Assembly: GCA_964473255.1 (NCBI GenBank)
Contig: CAYYOT010000020.1
Span: 3,333-67,332 of the forward strand
DNA length: 64,000 nt
Reading direction: 5' to 3'
Origin: Kuafuiihalomonas sp964473255
Lineage (GTDB): Bacteria > Myxococcota > Kuafuiibacteriia > Kuafuiibacteriales > Kuafuiibacteriaceae
Notes under the pieces: model-generated
What the model was told of the DNA's origin: nothing
The model's database searches: none
What the model saw: the letters and a program-made list of their open reading frames with translations, nothing else
In this document: positions 18,563 through 27,302 of the stretch, one piece after another
Layout of the letters: each line of letters starts with the position of its first letter
Numbering within the stretch: the stretch's first letter is position 1
Made by a program: the position numbers and the translations under genes

Positions 18563-18647
18563 TCGGAGACGCACACCCGAAAAGCTGAGGGATCGGGTCA
18601 GAATGCTCGCCGGTCGGGTTGGCCCGCGGTCTGCAAAGTGTCCCACG

Positions 18648-19304
18648 ATGACATTCCGATGGTGCGTGCTCCTGCTGGCGTTCGCGTCGGTCGCCTGCGG
18701 TCGGCCGCCAACGCAGACGCTGGGCGCTACGGACGACGCCGGAGCGGCCGATGCTCCGGGTCGGCCGGATGCCCAGCCTGATGCCGTGGTTGGACGCCCC
18801 GACGCCAGGGCGGTGGAACCCGATGCCAGGGCGATGGAACCCGACGCTGGAGGAGGCCAACCGGACGCGTCTCGGCCACTTCCCTGTCGGTCGCTCGACG
18901 AGGAAGCGTGCCTCGCGGCCGCGGACCGCTGTCAGCCCACCTACTGCTCGAACTGCACGGCCGATTACTTCGCCGCATGCCTCGGGCCAGATGAACCCCC
19001 GCCTCCCTGTCCGCGGCCGGCGTGTCCGGCCTGCGTGACGGTGAGCGACGAAGACGACTGCCGAGCCGAACGCGGCTGCCATCCCGAATACGAGGACTTC
19101 TCCGAGCTGTGCGACTGCTTCCCGGGTCCGGACTGCCTCTGCTACGGCTTTGCTGCCTGCCGACCGAACGCGATGGCGATCTGCTTCGATCCGACGGTCT
19201 GCGAAAAAGCGCCCCCGACGTGTCCGGGGGACGACTGGCACCCCAGCATCGAGCGGGGCTGCTGGACCGGCTGGTGCGTTCCTGTCGACCTCTGCGTCTT
19301 CTGA
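18648..19304 (+). CDS. Cys-rich lipoprotein, unknown function
   Basis: 218 residues starting at the ATG before FRWCVLLLAF, which gives a clean signal peptide ending in SVAC (lipobox). An upstream ATG at 18603 would add a charged leader before the signal and is not favoured. After the lipid-modified Cys comes a Pro/Asp/Ala-rich linker with short tandem repeats. A compact C-terminal part has about twenty cysteines in CxxC and CxxxC spacings, probably disulfide-bonded outside the cytoplasm. Such linker-plus-Cys-rich lipoproteins are common in Myxococcota. No function can be assigned. It has no close operon partner. Confidence 0.75.
   Translation: MTFRWCVLLLAFASVACGRPPTQTLGATDDAGAADAPGRPDAQPDAVVGRPDARAVEPDARAMEPDAGGGQPDASRPLPCRSLDEEACLAAADRCQPTYCSNCTADYFAACLGPDEPPPPCPRPACPACVTVSDEDDCRAERGCHPEYEDFSELCDCFPGPDCLCYGFAACRPNAMAICFDPTVCEKAPPTCPGDDWHPSIERGCWTGWCVPVDLCVF
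18801..18842 (+). repeat. Two 21-base tandem repeats in the lipoprotein linker
   Basis: Two adjacent 21-base units (18801-18821 and 18822-18842) differ at two positions and encode DARAVEP and DARAMEP. A third degraded unit follows. They lie in the flexible linker of the Cys-rich lipoprotein, so the unit length keeps the reading frame. Confidence 0.8.
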
Positions 19305-19378
19305 AGTCTGCCGGCTCGTTCCTCACCGCTGAGCGCTGCCCGCTTCTCCACGGCCTCCCGAGCAGCTAGCGTCACCCC

Positions 19379-20125
19379 ATGGCAGGCACACTTGTTATGA
19401 TTCGCCACGGGCAGAGCACGTGGAATCTGGAAAACCGATTTACGGGCTGGGTGGACGTCGACCTGACCGCTCAGGGCGAGGACGAGGCGCGCCGTGGCGC
19501 CCAGGATCTCGCGGATACCGGCCTCGAATTCGACGTCGCGTACACGTCGGTTCTAAAGCGAGCGATCCGAACCCTATGGCTGGTTCTCGAAGGTCTGGAT
19601 CAAGCGTGGGTACCGGTCCACCGGTCGTGGCGCCTCAACGAGCGCTTCTACGGCGGTCTCACCGGACTGGCCAAAGCCGAGACGGCAAAAAAGCACGGCG
19701 ACGAGCAGGTCCACATCTGGCGGCGGAGCTACGACATTCCACCTCCTCCGCTCGACGCCACCGATCCGAGGCACCCGCGGCAGGACCGGCGCTACCGCGG
19801 CCTCGATCCGCGGCTCTTACCCGATACCGAGTCGCTCAAGCTGACCCTGGAGCGCGTGCTTCCCTACTGGAACGACGCGATTGCCCCCGACCTGATCGCG
19901 GGCAAGAACGTGCTGGTCGTCGCGCACGGCAACAGCTTGCGAGCGCTGGTAAAGTATCTGGAGAACATTCCCGAAGACGAGATCACCCAGCTCAACATCC
20001 CGACCGGAATTCCGCGCCGCTATGATCTCGATGATGGTCTCGGCGTCCGTTCGGTGGAGTATCTGGGCGACGCCGAGGCCGCCAAGAAGGCGGCTGAAGC
20101 CGTGGCCAAACAAGCGCAGCGCTGA
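19379..20125 (+). CDS. gpmA: 2,3-bisphosphoglycerate-dependent phosphoglycerate mutase
   Basis: 248 residues, the usual length. The RHGQSTWN motif places the phosphorylated His at residue 10, and NRFTGWVDVDLT, RRSYDIPPPP and VAHGNSLRALVKYLE are all diagnostic of dPGM. It converts 3- to 2-phosphoglycerate in glycolysis and gluconeogenesis in the cytoplasm. It is a single gene; its stop lies in a stem-loop shared with the convergent rhomboid/PEGA gene. Confidence 0.96.
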   Translation: MAGTLVMIRHGQSTWNLENRFTGWVDVDLTAQGEDEARRGAQDLADTGLEFDVAYTSVLKRAIRTLWLVLEGLDQAWVPVHRSWRLNERFYGGLTGLAKAETAKKHGDEQVHIWRRSYDIPPPPLDATDPRHPRQDRRYRGLDPRLLPDTESLKLTLERVLPYWNDAIAPDLIAGKNVLVVAHGNSLRALVKYLENIPEDEITQLNIPTGIPRRYDLDDGLGVRSVEYLGDAEAAKKAAEAVAKQAQR

Positions 20126-20135
20126 GGATCAGCGC
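20119..20135. terminator. Stem-loop spanning two convergent stop codons
   Basis: GCGCTGA-GGA-TCAGCGC is a perfect 7-base-pair stem with a 3-base loop. The gpmA TGA is in the left arm and the TGA of the convergent gene is in the right arm. No T-tract follows on either strand, so intrinsic termination is uncertain. Confidence 0.4.
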
Positions 20136-21943
20136 ATACGTGCGGTGGCGCTCTCGCGGATACCGTTCAGCTCGTCGAGCACCTCGCCGATCTCGATCTC
20201 GAGCTCGGCGATGCGGTCCGCGGATGCTTCGAGGACGGAGTCGAGCCGCGCCCGCTGATATACGTCGCTCTTCGATTCGCCGCTTCGGCCGAGGCGAGTC
20301 TCGGCCTTCTTCTGCACGCGCAACGTACGCGCCAGCCGGCCCTCCAGCGCTCGTCGTTCACCCTCGAGGCGCCGGACTTCCGCCCGCTCTTCTGGAGTCA
20401 GGGGGAGCTTGGCCACCGGTATGGGCTTCAGCTCGAAGAGGAAGGTTCTGCCGTCCTCGATGCGTCGACCGTCGAGTCGCTTGCGCACCGTCCGATACCC
20501 TGCTCGCTCGACGCCCAAAAGAAACCGCCTCCGGGATGGGACCCGGACCCGGTCTGCTGGAGTGCTGGCCACGAACTCGCCATCGATGGTCACGTTTGCC
20601 GGCGATGGCTCGGCCAAGACCTCGACGAACAAAGCCGGTTCGAGCTCGAAGCGCAGGGTTTGGCTCTCCTCCGCGGTCACTTCGAGGGACTGACTCAGAT
20701 GGTCGGTAGCCTCGACCTCCAGCCGTGCGGTCTGGCCCGGGCGCATTGGGGGCAGCCGCAGCGGAGCCTGACCGAGGATGCGGCCGTCCAGCCGGACCGA
20801 CGCGCCGGCGGGAACGCTCTCCACGACGAACTCGATCCGCGGGTGCAGTCGAATCTGCACCGAAGCGCCCGATTTTGATCCCTCGATGTAGCGATAGGAG
20901 GGCGTCGCGAAATGATCTTCCAGGGCTACGTCGATCCGGTAGACCCTCCCTTGAACCAGGTCATCGAGCTCGAGAGGTGACGTTCCGACCGGGTGCTGGT
21001 CGACGAGCACGGTGGCGGCAGGCGGGAACGTGATGAGTTTGACCGGGGCGGCGGTCGCCTGTGTGGGCCGCGTGGTCAGGGCGGCGAAGACGATGGCCGC
21101 GGCCACCGACGCCGCAACGCCGGCTCCTCCCTGGGCTAGGCGAAAGCCGGGGATCCGGCCGCCGGTCGCTCGCCACTCGAGGGCGAAAGAGAACGCCCAG
21201 CCGACGCCGAAGGCGAGGGTGTGAACCAGGAATTCCACTCGGCTGAATCGACCCGTCACCAGGAGCTGAGCGAGTTCGTAAACGAACCACAGGAGACCCC
21301 ACGCGTATCCGGGAAGGCGGAACACTTGCGTCGTCCCGTATCGCTCCATCGCGGCACCAACGATCGCGGCCGCGGCGCAAGCCCCGCCGAAATACGGGCG
21401 CTCCGTTCCCGTCGACATGATTACCGCGGCTCCGACCCAGCCGCTGGTGAGCCACAGTCCCAACCACGCTCGCCACCCGACTTCCATCTCCAGGCGCGCG
21501 CCCGGAACCAAGAAGATCAGGCCGATCACCAGCGAGTACAGGCTCGCGAAGGCGAGCGGGGCGGTCAGCCAACCGACTTGCAGCGCGCCCCGGGCCGGGA
21601 TCAATGCCCAGGCGTTGTGGGGAGAGGCACGTACGGCGATGAGCGCATCTTTGGCTCGGCTTTCGAGCTCCCGCTGCGCCTCGTTTCGGCTCGCCGCATC
21701 GGCCTTGGGTCCGTCGGGATGGCGACGAAGGTCGGCCTGGCTGACGAAGCCCTCGAGCCCGTCGGGAAGCGTCAGTCCGGCTTGCGAATTCCATAGGTCC
21801 ACGGCCTCGCGGACCTGCGAGGACGCGGCACCGGGGTCGCTCTTGCTCGGTCCCGCGATGAAGACTGCGATGCATGCGATGGCCACGGCCATCGCGGCGT
21901 AGGGCAAGGCATGGTCCTCGGCTCCGCCCGTCGACTCGGCCAT
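20129..21943 (-). CDS. Rhomboid-like membrane domain (catalytic Ser lost) fused to three PEGA repeats
   Basis: 604 residues. A first membrane helix is near 15-30, then a membrane domain (about 115-290) resembles the rhomboid core. The site corresponding to GxSG reads YFGGAC (residues 184-189), so the nucleophilic Ser is Ala188, while a His in the later helix (VHTLAFG, H241) remains. Three PEGA domains follow (about 301-372, 373-442, 443-520), with the VDGRILGQAPL and IDGEFVASTP type cores, then a charged coiled coil (525-600). It is probably a rhomboid pseudoprotease that scaffolds or tethers envelope proteins through the PEGA domains. The rhomboid relationship is by pattern only and needs a structure comparison. 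Confidence 0.65.
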   Translation of the reverse strand: MAESTGGAEDHALPYAAMAVAIACIAVFIAGPSKSDPGAASSQVREAVDLWNSQAGLTLPDGLEGFVSQADLRRHPDGPKADAASRNEAQRELESRAKDALIAVRASPHNAWALIPARGALQVGWLTAPLAFASLYSLVIGLIFLVPGARLEMEVGWRAWLGLWLTSGWVGAAVIMSTGTERPYFGGACAAAAIVGAAMERYGTTQVFRLPGYAWGLLWFVYELAQLLVTGRFSRVEFLVHTLAFGVGWAFSFALEWRATGGRIPGFRLAQGGAGVAASVAAAIVFAALTTRPTQATAAPVKLITFPPAATVLVDQHPVGTSPLELDDLVQGRVYRIDVALEDHFATPSYRYIEGSKSGASVQIRLHPRIEFVVESVPAGASVRLDGRILGQAPLRLPPMRPGQTARLEVEATDHLSQSLEVTAEESQTLRFELEPALFVEVLAEPSPANVTIDGEFVASTPADRVRVPSRRRFLLGVERAGYRTVRKRLDGRRIEDGRTFLFELKPIPVAKLPLTPEERAEVRRLEGERRALEGRLARTLRVQKKAETRLGRSGESKSDVYQRARLDSVLEASADRIAELEIEIGEVLDELNGIRESATARMR

Positions 21944-22068
21944 GATGCGCGAAAGCGTACCAGGGACGGGAATTGAGTCCCAATTCTGGTCGCAGCGACC
22001 ATCACCGACATGAACCGACCCGCGTCGGGTGGTCCCGGACCCGTCGATGGAGTACCTGTCGCCCGTCG

Positions 22069-23130
22069 ATGAGGGAGCGCAGACTCGAGGGAGAGCTGAA
22101 CCGCGACCGCATCCCGAGCTTGGTCGCGGAGCTGGAGCCGCTGGTCGCGGCGCGCGAGGATCTCCATCTCGACCTGTCTTTGGTGACGCGCATCGATAGC
22201 TCGGGCGTGGCGCTTCTCAGCCGACTCGCTCGGCGCCTTCGCGCGACCGGCCACAGCCTTCATCTGGAAGGGGCCAACGACGAAGTGCGGAGTACGTTGG
22301 CGCTCTTTCCCGAACTCGGGGCGCCTCCGCGGCCCGCCCCGCCACCCGGCTTTCTGGAGGGTCTGGGGGACCAGGGTGCTTCCGGGTACGAGACCGGACT
22401 CGGGTTTCTCGTGGTTTCGGCCGACCTCGCGTGGTTCACCGTCGCCGATCTGCTTCGGCCCTACCGCCTGCGGTTTCAGGAAGTTCTCAATCAGATGTAC
22501 CTGATCGGTTCTCAGGCCACCGGTGTCGTGGGACTCATCTCCTTCCTGTTGGGGGCGACGCTCGCCCTGCAGAGCGCGGCGCAGCTGCGGCAATTCGGCG
22601 CCAATCTCTATGTCGTCGACCTCGCGGCGATCGCGCTGACCCGCGAGATCGGCCCCCTGATGGCGGCCATCGTCGTCACGGGGCGATCCGGTTCGGCGAT
22701 CAGCGCCGAGGTCGGCACCATGGTCGTGACCGAAGAGGTCGACGCGCTCAAGACCATGGGCATCAACCCCGTGCGCTTCTTGGTCGTGCCGAAGCTTCTG
22801 GCCATGACCATCACGCAGCCGCTCCTAACCGTCTTTGCCAACGCCGCGGGTATTCTCGGGGCGTTCGCGGTGGCGACGACCGCCCTCGAAGTTGCCGCGG
22901 TACCCTTCTTCATTCGGCTGGAGCAGGCGCTGGTCCTCAAGGACCTGGTGACCGGGATCATCAAGAGCGTGGTGTTCGCACATATCATCGTCGCCGTTGC
23001 CGCCGCGGTCGGATTTTCCACGCGCGGCGGTCCGGACGCCGTGGGTCGCAGTACGACGTTGAGCGTGGTCGTCGGGATCGTGGCCGTCATTGCCGCTGAC
23101 GCCGTGGCCAGCTTCATCTTCTACTTCTGA
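22069..23130 (+). CDS. MlaE/YrbE-family lipid ABC permease with N-terminal STAS domain
   Basis: 353 residues from the ATG reading MRERRLEG; longer in-frame starts add an Arg-rich leader. Residues 1-100 are a STAS domain (IDSSGVALLSRLARRL), the same fold as MlaB. The rest is the MlaE permease, with NQMYLIGSQATGVVGLISF, the GREIGP-like LTREIGPLMAAIVVTGRSG and EEVDALKTMGINPV. In Enterobacteria MlaB is a separate gene; here it is fused. First gene of a four-gene operon (permease, ATPase, MCE protein, lipoprotein) that moves phospholipids or other lipids between the inner and outer membranes. Confidence 0.9.
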   Translation: MRERRLEGELNRDRIPSLVAELEPLVAAREDLHLDLSLVTRIDSSGVALLSRLARRLRATGHSLHLEGANDEVRSTLALFPELGAPPRPAPPPGFLEGLGDQGASGYETGLGFLVVSADLAWFTVADLLRPYRLRFQEVLNQMYLIGSQATGVVGLISFLLGATLALQSAAQLRQFGANLYVVDLAAIALTREIGPLMAAIVVTGRSGSAISAEVGTMVVTEEVDALKTMGINPVRFLVVPKLLAMTITQPLLTVFANAAGILGAFAVATTALEVAAVPFFIRLEQALVLKDLVTGIIKSVVFAHIIVAVAAAVGFSTRGGPDAVGRSTTLSVVVGIVAVIAADAVASFIFYF

Positions 23131-23137
23131 GGTCGAT

Positions 23138-23932
23138 GTGCCCGAGCCCGCGGTGAAGATACGAGATCTCGAGGCGCGCTATGGCGATCGCGTCATCCTG
23201 CAGCACGTGAACCTCGACATCGCTCAGGGGGAAGTTCGGTTGATCCTCGGCGGCTCGGGCTCGGGTAAGACCACCCTGCTCAAGCACATGATCGGGCTGA
23301 ACGTTCCGTATCATGGTTCGGTCGAACTACTGGGTGTCGACCTTTTCGAAGCCGACGAGCCGGAGCGACAAGCCGTCCTTCGGCGGACGGGTATGCTGTT
23401 TCAGGGCAGTGCTCTCCTCAATTCGCTGAGCGTTCATGACAACGTTGCGCTGCCTCTTCAGGAAAGTACCGATCTTCCGTCCGAGATCGTCGATGAGATC
23501 GTCCGCATGAAGCTCGAGCTCGTGAACCTCGGCGATGCGGGCCACCTCCTGCCGTCCGAGATCTCGGGAGGTATGAAGAAGCGAGCCGGTCTGGCCCGAG
23601 CGATGGCTCTCGACCCCGAGGTCTTGTTCTGTGACGAACCGGGGGCCGGTTTGGACCCGATCACTGCCGCCCATCTTGACCATCTCTTGCTGAGCCTGGT
23701 CCGCAGCTTTGGAATGACGCTGGTCGTCGTGAGCCACGAGCTCGCGAGCATCCGACGCATTGCCGAAAAGGCCATCATGCTGCATCAAGGACACGTGGTG
23801 GCCGACGGCGTCATCTCGGACGTGATGGAGAGCTCTCACCCGGCGGTGGAGGCTTTCTTTCAAGGTCCCCGGCAGGCGGATTCCCGCCGACGGTCGGTGC
23901 TGGACTCCCTCGAAGAGGACGTTGCTTCGTGA
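23138..23932 (+). CDS. MlaF-like lipid transport ATPase
   Basis: 264 residues from a GTG 7 bases after the permease stop; a longer frame would overlap the permease. Walker A GGSGSGKTT, Q-loop MLFQGSALLNSL, signature SEISGGMKKRAG and Walker B EVLFCDEPGAGLDPIT are typical of the MlaF/TtgA group, which characteristically reads SGGM rather than SGGQ. It drives the STAS-permease above. The last codons overlap the MCE gene start (GTGA). Confidence 0.92.
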   Translation: MPEPAVKIRDLEARYGDRVILQHVNLDIAQGEVRLILGGSGSGKTTLLKHMIGLNVPYHGSVELLGVDLFEADEPERQAVLRRTGMLFQGSALLNSLSVHDNVALPLQESTDLPSEIVDEIVRMKLELVNLGDAGHLLPSEISGGMKKRAGLARAMALDPEVLFCDEPGAGLDPITAAHLDHLLLSLVRSFGMTLVVVSHELASIRRIAEKAIMLHQGHVVADGVISDVMESSHPAVEAFFQGPRQADSRRRSVLDSLEEDVAS

Positions 23933-24963
23933 CGCTGACCAAGGCGCAAAAAGTCCGGCTCGGAGCGTTCATCGCCGGGGGCGTCCTTCTTCTCGCGGGC
24001 TCGATCGCTTTCGTCATTGGATTGAGCCTCTTCGACGATCAGGACCTCTACACCGTCCAGTACCACGCGAACGTCACCGGTCTCGAGAATGGCTCGGCCG
24101 TTCGGTATCAGGGGCTGCGAGTCGGAGCGGTCACCGATATGAAGGTGTCTCCGGACGATCCGTCGGCCATCGAGATCACGCTGGCTTTGTGGCCCGGAAC
24201 CATTCTTCACGAGGGGACGGAGGCCGTGATGGAGCTGAGCGGCATCACGGGGCTCAAGACGGTCAACCTCGTCCCCGGCGACCCGCGGCAACCCATTCTC
24301 AAGCCCGGCAGTCAGATCCCCGCCGGGTCTTCATTCGTGCAGCGAATCTCGGGCGATGCGGAAGCCATCGCGGAAAAGGTCGAGCGGATCGCCGAAAATC
24401 TGATCGGCTTCGTCTCGCCCGCCAACCAGAGGCGCGTCGAAGACCTCCTCGACAGTCTGAATTCCTTGGCCAAGAACGCCGACGCGACGATCACCGAGCT
24501 TCGCGAGCCCGCGCGGACCGCGCTGGAAAAGGTCGAAGAGACGGGCGATGCCGTGACCGGAGTTTCCAACCAAGCCCGCATTCTGCTCGCTCGGGCTCGC
24601 CCGGACATCGTGGCCGCCATCAAGTCGCTGCGAACCTCGCTGGACCGTACCGCGTCCCTCCTTTCCTCAGTGGATGAGCAGAAGGTGCAGAGTTCGGTGG
24701 AGTCGGTCGAGCGCATCCTGAGTCGCTTCGACCAGGAGCTTGCGCGGGTGCAGCTCGGTGAGGCGTTTCGGAATGCCGAGGAGGCCCTCGGACGGATGAC
24801 CGACGTGCTCGATGAAGTCGACTTGATCGTTCGGGCCGGACGGCAAGACATCGTGCTGTCATTGAAGGCGGTTCGAGAGACGACGGAGGAGCTTCGCGAA
24901 TTCTCTCGTATGATTGCGCAGGATCCCAGCTTGCTCCTGCGGGGAACGGATCAAACGGAATGA
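23929..24963 (+). CDS. MCE-domain protein (MlaD-like)
   Basis: 344 residues from a GTG. One N-terminal membrane helix (about 9-30) is followed by a single MCE domain (about 40-115) with VTGLENGSAVRYQGLRVG and LSGITGLKTVNLVPG. A long helical C-terminus (about 130-335) with heptad-like repeats follows. MlaD forms a hexameric lipid-binding ring in the periplasm; the longer helical tail here resembles PqiB/YebT-like needles that may bridge the periplasm. Overlaps the ATPase before it and the lipoprotein after it by 4 bases. Confidence 0.9.
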   Translation: MTLTKAQKVRLGAFIAGGVLLLAGSIAFVIGLSLFDDQDLYTVQYHANVTGLENGSAVRYQGLRVGAVTDMKVSPDDPSAIEITLALWPGTILHEGTEAVMELSGITGLKTVNLVPGDPRQPILKPGSQIPAGSSFVQRISGDAEAIAEKVERIAENLIGFVSPANQRRVEDLLDSLNSLAKNADATITELREPARTALEKVEETGDAVTGVSNQARILLARARPDIVAAIKSLRTSLDRTASLLSSVDEQKVQSSVESVERILSRFDQELARVQLGEAFRNAEEALGRMTDVLDEVDLIVRAGRQDIVLSLKAVRETTEELREFSRMIAQDPSLLLRGTDQTE

Positions 24964-25610
24964 TGCGTTCCCTGGCGCTCGTTGTGCTCACGCTCGTTTT
25001 GGTTGGAGGCTGCTTGTCGGCTCGCTCGGTTCAGCGAAGGTATTACGTCCTTCGCGTCGAGTCGGCGACGCTGGCCGCCCCGGTCAGCGATGAGGTCGGT
25101 GGTCGACTCTACGTGCAGGACCTCAGCCCCGAGACCGTCTACGACAACTTCAAGCTGGTCGTTAGACAGTCGCCGTACGTTCTCCGGTACAGCGCCTCTC
25201 ACGGCTGGGCGGTACGACCGAACCGGATGGTCAGTGACATTTACGCCGACACGCTCTCTCATAGCGGCCTCTTCGAGACCGTGAGTCGCCAGTTGGCCGA
25301 TGGTCGACCGGACTACACACTCGGCGGTCAGTTGCGTGCCATCGAGCTCGTCGCCGACGGCGACGATTGGAAAGCTCGGGTTGCCATCGATTTACAGCTG
25401 ATACGGTTCGTCGATGGGGAACTGCTTTGGTCATGGGGCGACGATGCAACCCGAACCCTGCCGAAGGGCGACTATGATGCCGTAGCCGAAGCCGCCTCGA
25501 CCATCGTGGAGGACATGCTCCGGCGCTCGGTGGCCGAGCTGATCAACGATGCGCCTCGGATCCGCAGCGTGCCCGTGGAAGTCGGTCCCCGCAGTCGCTC
25601 GGCGCGCTAG
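24960..25610 (+). CDS. ABC-transport auxiliary lipoprotein (PqiC-like)
   Basis: 216 residues. A signal peptide with lipobox LVGGC gives a lipid-anchored protein. The RRYYVLRVE opening and the LYVQDLSPETVYDN and YTLGGQLRAIE segments match the ABC-type transport auxiliary family (PqiC/YmbA). These sit at the outer membrane and receive lipids from MCE needles. Last gene of the operon. Its TAG overlaps the stop of the convergent sigma factor gene on CTAG. Confidence 0.85.
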   Translation: MMRSLALVVLTLVLVGGCLSARSVQRRYYVLRVESATLAAPVSDEVGGRLYVQDLSPETVYDNFKLVVRQSPYVLRYSASHGWAVRPNRMVSDIYADTLSHSGLFETVSRQLADGRPDYTLGGQLRAIELVADGDDWKARVAIDLQLIRFVDGELLWSWGDDATRTLPKGDYDAVAEAASTIVEDMLRRSVAELINDAPRIRSVPVEVGPRSRSAR

Positions 25611-25615
25611 GCGCC
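25601..25615. terminator. Short stem-loop over overlapping convergent stops
   Basis: GGCGC-GCTAG-GCGCC forms a 5-base-pair stem. The loop contains CTAG, which supplies the TAG of the lipoprotein gene and the TAG of the sigma factor gene on the other strand. No T-run is seen. Confidence 0.3.
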
Positions 25616-26470
25616 GCAATCGGTGACGGCGGCGCGAATCTCGTCGGAGTCGTCGGTCCGAGTCTGCTCCACTTTGTCGAGCTGCCGGGCCAGGAGGTCA
25701 TGGAATCGCTGGGTCCGGCCCGCATCAGGGTCGGCATCCCGCACGATCCTCAAGCGGTCTTCGTACTTGGACCGGGTACCATCCCCGTCGAGGATTCCGA
25801 CGCTGCTCCGCCCGCGCTTGGTTTCGTCGGGCACCGAGTTGCGGAGGCCTTCGCACTGGTAGCAAACGCCATTCTTGTTGACGAGAGCGCAAAGTGACTC
25901 GAAACGATCCGTCATCGTGGTGCGCGCCTGAGCCAGTCGATGCCGAAACACCGATTTCGTGACTCCCAGAGTCCGGGCCCCTTCGTCGTTCGTCTGTTCC
26001 AGGACGTCGCGTAGAATCAAAGGCGCCTGAAGGTCGGGGTCGAGCGTTCGGCTCACGCACGAAAAGCAGTAGCTGATGTGTTCGTACACGTCGAAGACGA
26101 AGTCGGGAGTCGAAAGCTCGGCCCGGACGACGTCGGCGTCGCCGTTGGCGATGCACTGATCCTGAGCGTGAATCAAAGCCCCAGCCCGATACCGCCTTTT
26201 GGCCCGGAGGTGGTCGAGAGCTTGGCGGACGGCAATGGTGTGAAGCCAGGTCGACAGGCTGGAGTCTCCTCGATACCGGTCGATGGCAGAGTGGGCTTTC
26301 AGCAAGGTAGCCTGCAGGATATCGTCGACGTCGTCCGGATCCATGGTGAACCGCCGGAGCATACGGCGGAGTCGCGGGATCTCGGGCTTCATGAGTCGGC
26401 CGAAGGCTTCGGCATCACCACGTTGGGCCGCGGGGAGGGTTTGGGTGGATGCGACGCCGCTGGTGGTCAT
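25607..26470 (-). CDS. ECF-type sigma factor with Cys-containing C-terminal extension
   Basis: 287 residues. Region 2 (DPDDVDDILQATLLKAH, STWLHTIAVRQALDHLR) and region 4 (DVLEQTNDEGARTLGVTKSVFRHRLAQAR) are typical of ECF sigma factors. Beyond about residue 185 there is a tail of about 100 residues. CFSC (between regions 2 and 4) and CYQC plus nearby Cys (after region 4) could bind zinc or sense redox. No anti-sigma gene is adjacent, which fits ECF groups controlled by their own extension. Divergent from a glutathione S-transferase gene with 138 bases between, so autoregulation or control of that gene is possible. Confidence 0.85.
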   Translation of the reverse strand: MTTSGVASTQTLPAAQRGDAEAFGRLMKPEIPRLRRMLRRFTMDPDDVDDILQATLLKAHSAIDRYRGDSSLSTWLHTIAVRQALDHLRAKRRYRAGALIHAQDQCIANGDADVVRAELSTPDFVFDVYEHISYCFSCVSRTLDPDLQAPLILRDVLEQTNDEGARTLGVTKSVFRHRLAQARTTMTDRFESLCALVNKNGVCYQCEGLRNSVPDETKRGRSSVGILDGDGTRSKYEDRLRIVRDADPDAGRTQRFHDLLARQLDKVEQTRTDDSDEIRAAVTDCGA

Positions 26471-26608
26471 TTCGCCCTTCTAGCCGCCGGCGCATCGGGT
26501 CCCAAGCTGTAAAAAACCCCTTTCATCTCGGATTGTTGGCACCTGTCCCGGATTCGCGGCGTCCAACGCACGGAGGTCGTTTGGCCTCGAATACGAAAGG
26601 AAATTGCC

Positions 26609-27229
26609 ATGAAACTTTACGTGAATCCCGCCTCTTCAAACTGCCGGAAGGTCCTTGCCGTCTCGCGTTTCGTCGATGACGGAGCGGAAGCGGTCCTGGT
26701 GGACTTGGCCAAAGGTGAACAGCGAAAGCCCGAGTTCCTCGCTCTGAACCCCAACGGAAAAGTGCCCGTACTCGAGGACGGCGACACGGTGCTCTGGGAG
26801 TCCAACGCGATCATGGGGTACCAGTGCACCCGGGCGAACTCCGAGAAGCTGTGGCCGAAGTCCGGCGCCCGCTACGACATCCTTCGGTGGCAGTTTTGGG
26901 AGCTCGCTCACTTCGGTCCGGCTTGCGCTAAGCTCGTGTGGGAGAACATGCTCAAAGGCATGCTCGGCCAGGGTCCCGCGGACCCCGACGCTGTGCGGCA
27001 TGGGCTCGAAGACTTTGCAACTCATGCGACGGTATTGAACTCGCACCTCGAAGGTCGGGACTACCTCGTGGGCGGCCATGTCACGATCGCCGATTTCTCG
27101 GTGGGTTCGACCCTGACGTACGCGAGCCCTGCACAGATCCCCCTCGCCGACTTTCCCAACATTCAGGCGTACCTGGCTCGTCTCGACGAGATTCCAGCCT
27201 GGAGGGAAACGGCTCCCGTGCTCGGCTGA
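26609..27229 (+). CDS. Glutathione S-transferase-like protein
   Basis: 206 residues with a good ribosome binding site (AAAGGA, 6 bases before ATG). The N-terminal thioredoxin-like half has the SSNCRKV active-site segment, NPNGKVPVLEDG and the WESNAIMGY motif for binding the gamma-glutamyl part of glutathione. The helical C-terminal half has VTIADFSVGSTL, the GST N-capping box. It conjugates or reduces electrophiles, probably in oxidative stress. Since the next operon makes bacillithiol, the real thiol partner in this cell is an open question. Divergent from the ECF sigma factor gene. Confidence 0.88.
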   Translation: MKLYVNPASSNCRKVLAVSRFVDDGAEAVLVDLAKGEQRKPEFLALNPNGKVPVLEDGDTVLWESNAIMGYQCTRANSEKLWPKSGARYDILRWQFWELAHFGPACAKLVWENMLKGMLGQGPADPDAVRHGLEDFATHATVLNSHLEGRDYLVGGHVTIADFSVGSTLTYASPAQIPLADFPNIQAYLARLDEIPAWRETAPVLG

Positions 27230-27302
27230 AGCGATTCGCCCGCGGCGGGCGGCCGACGGTCTTGATGAGGTCGGTAATCGTTGCCCCCGCCGCGCGGTCG
27301 TG

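Noticed and set aside
18603..18647. Upstream ATG for the Cys-rich lipoprotein
   Set aside because: It would put a charged 15-residue leader in front of a perfect lipoprotein signal peptide that starts at 18648.
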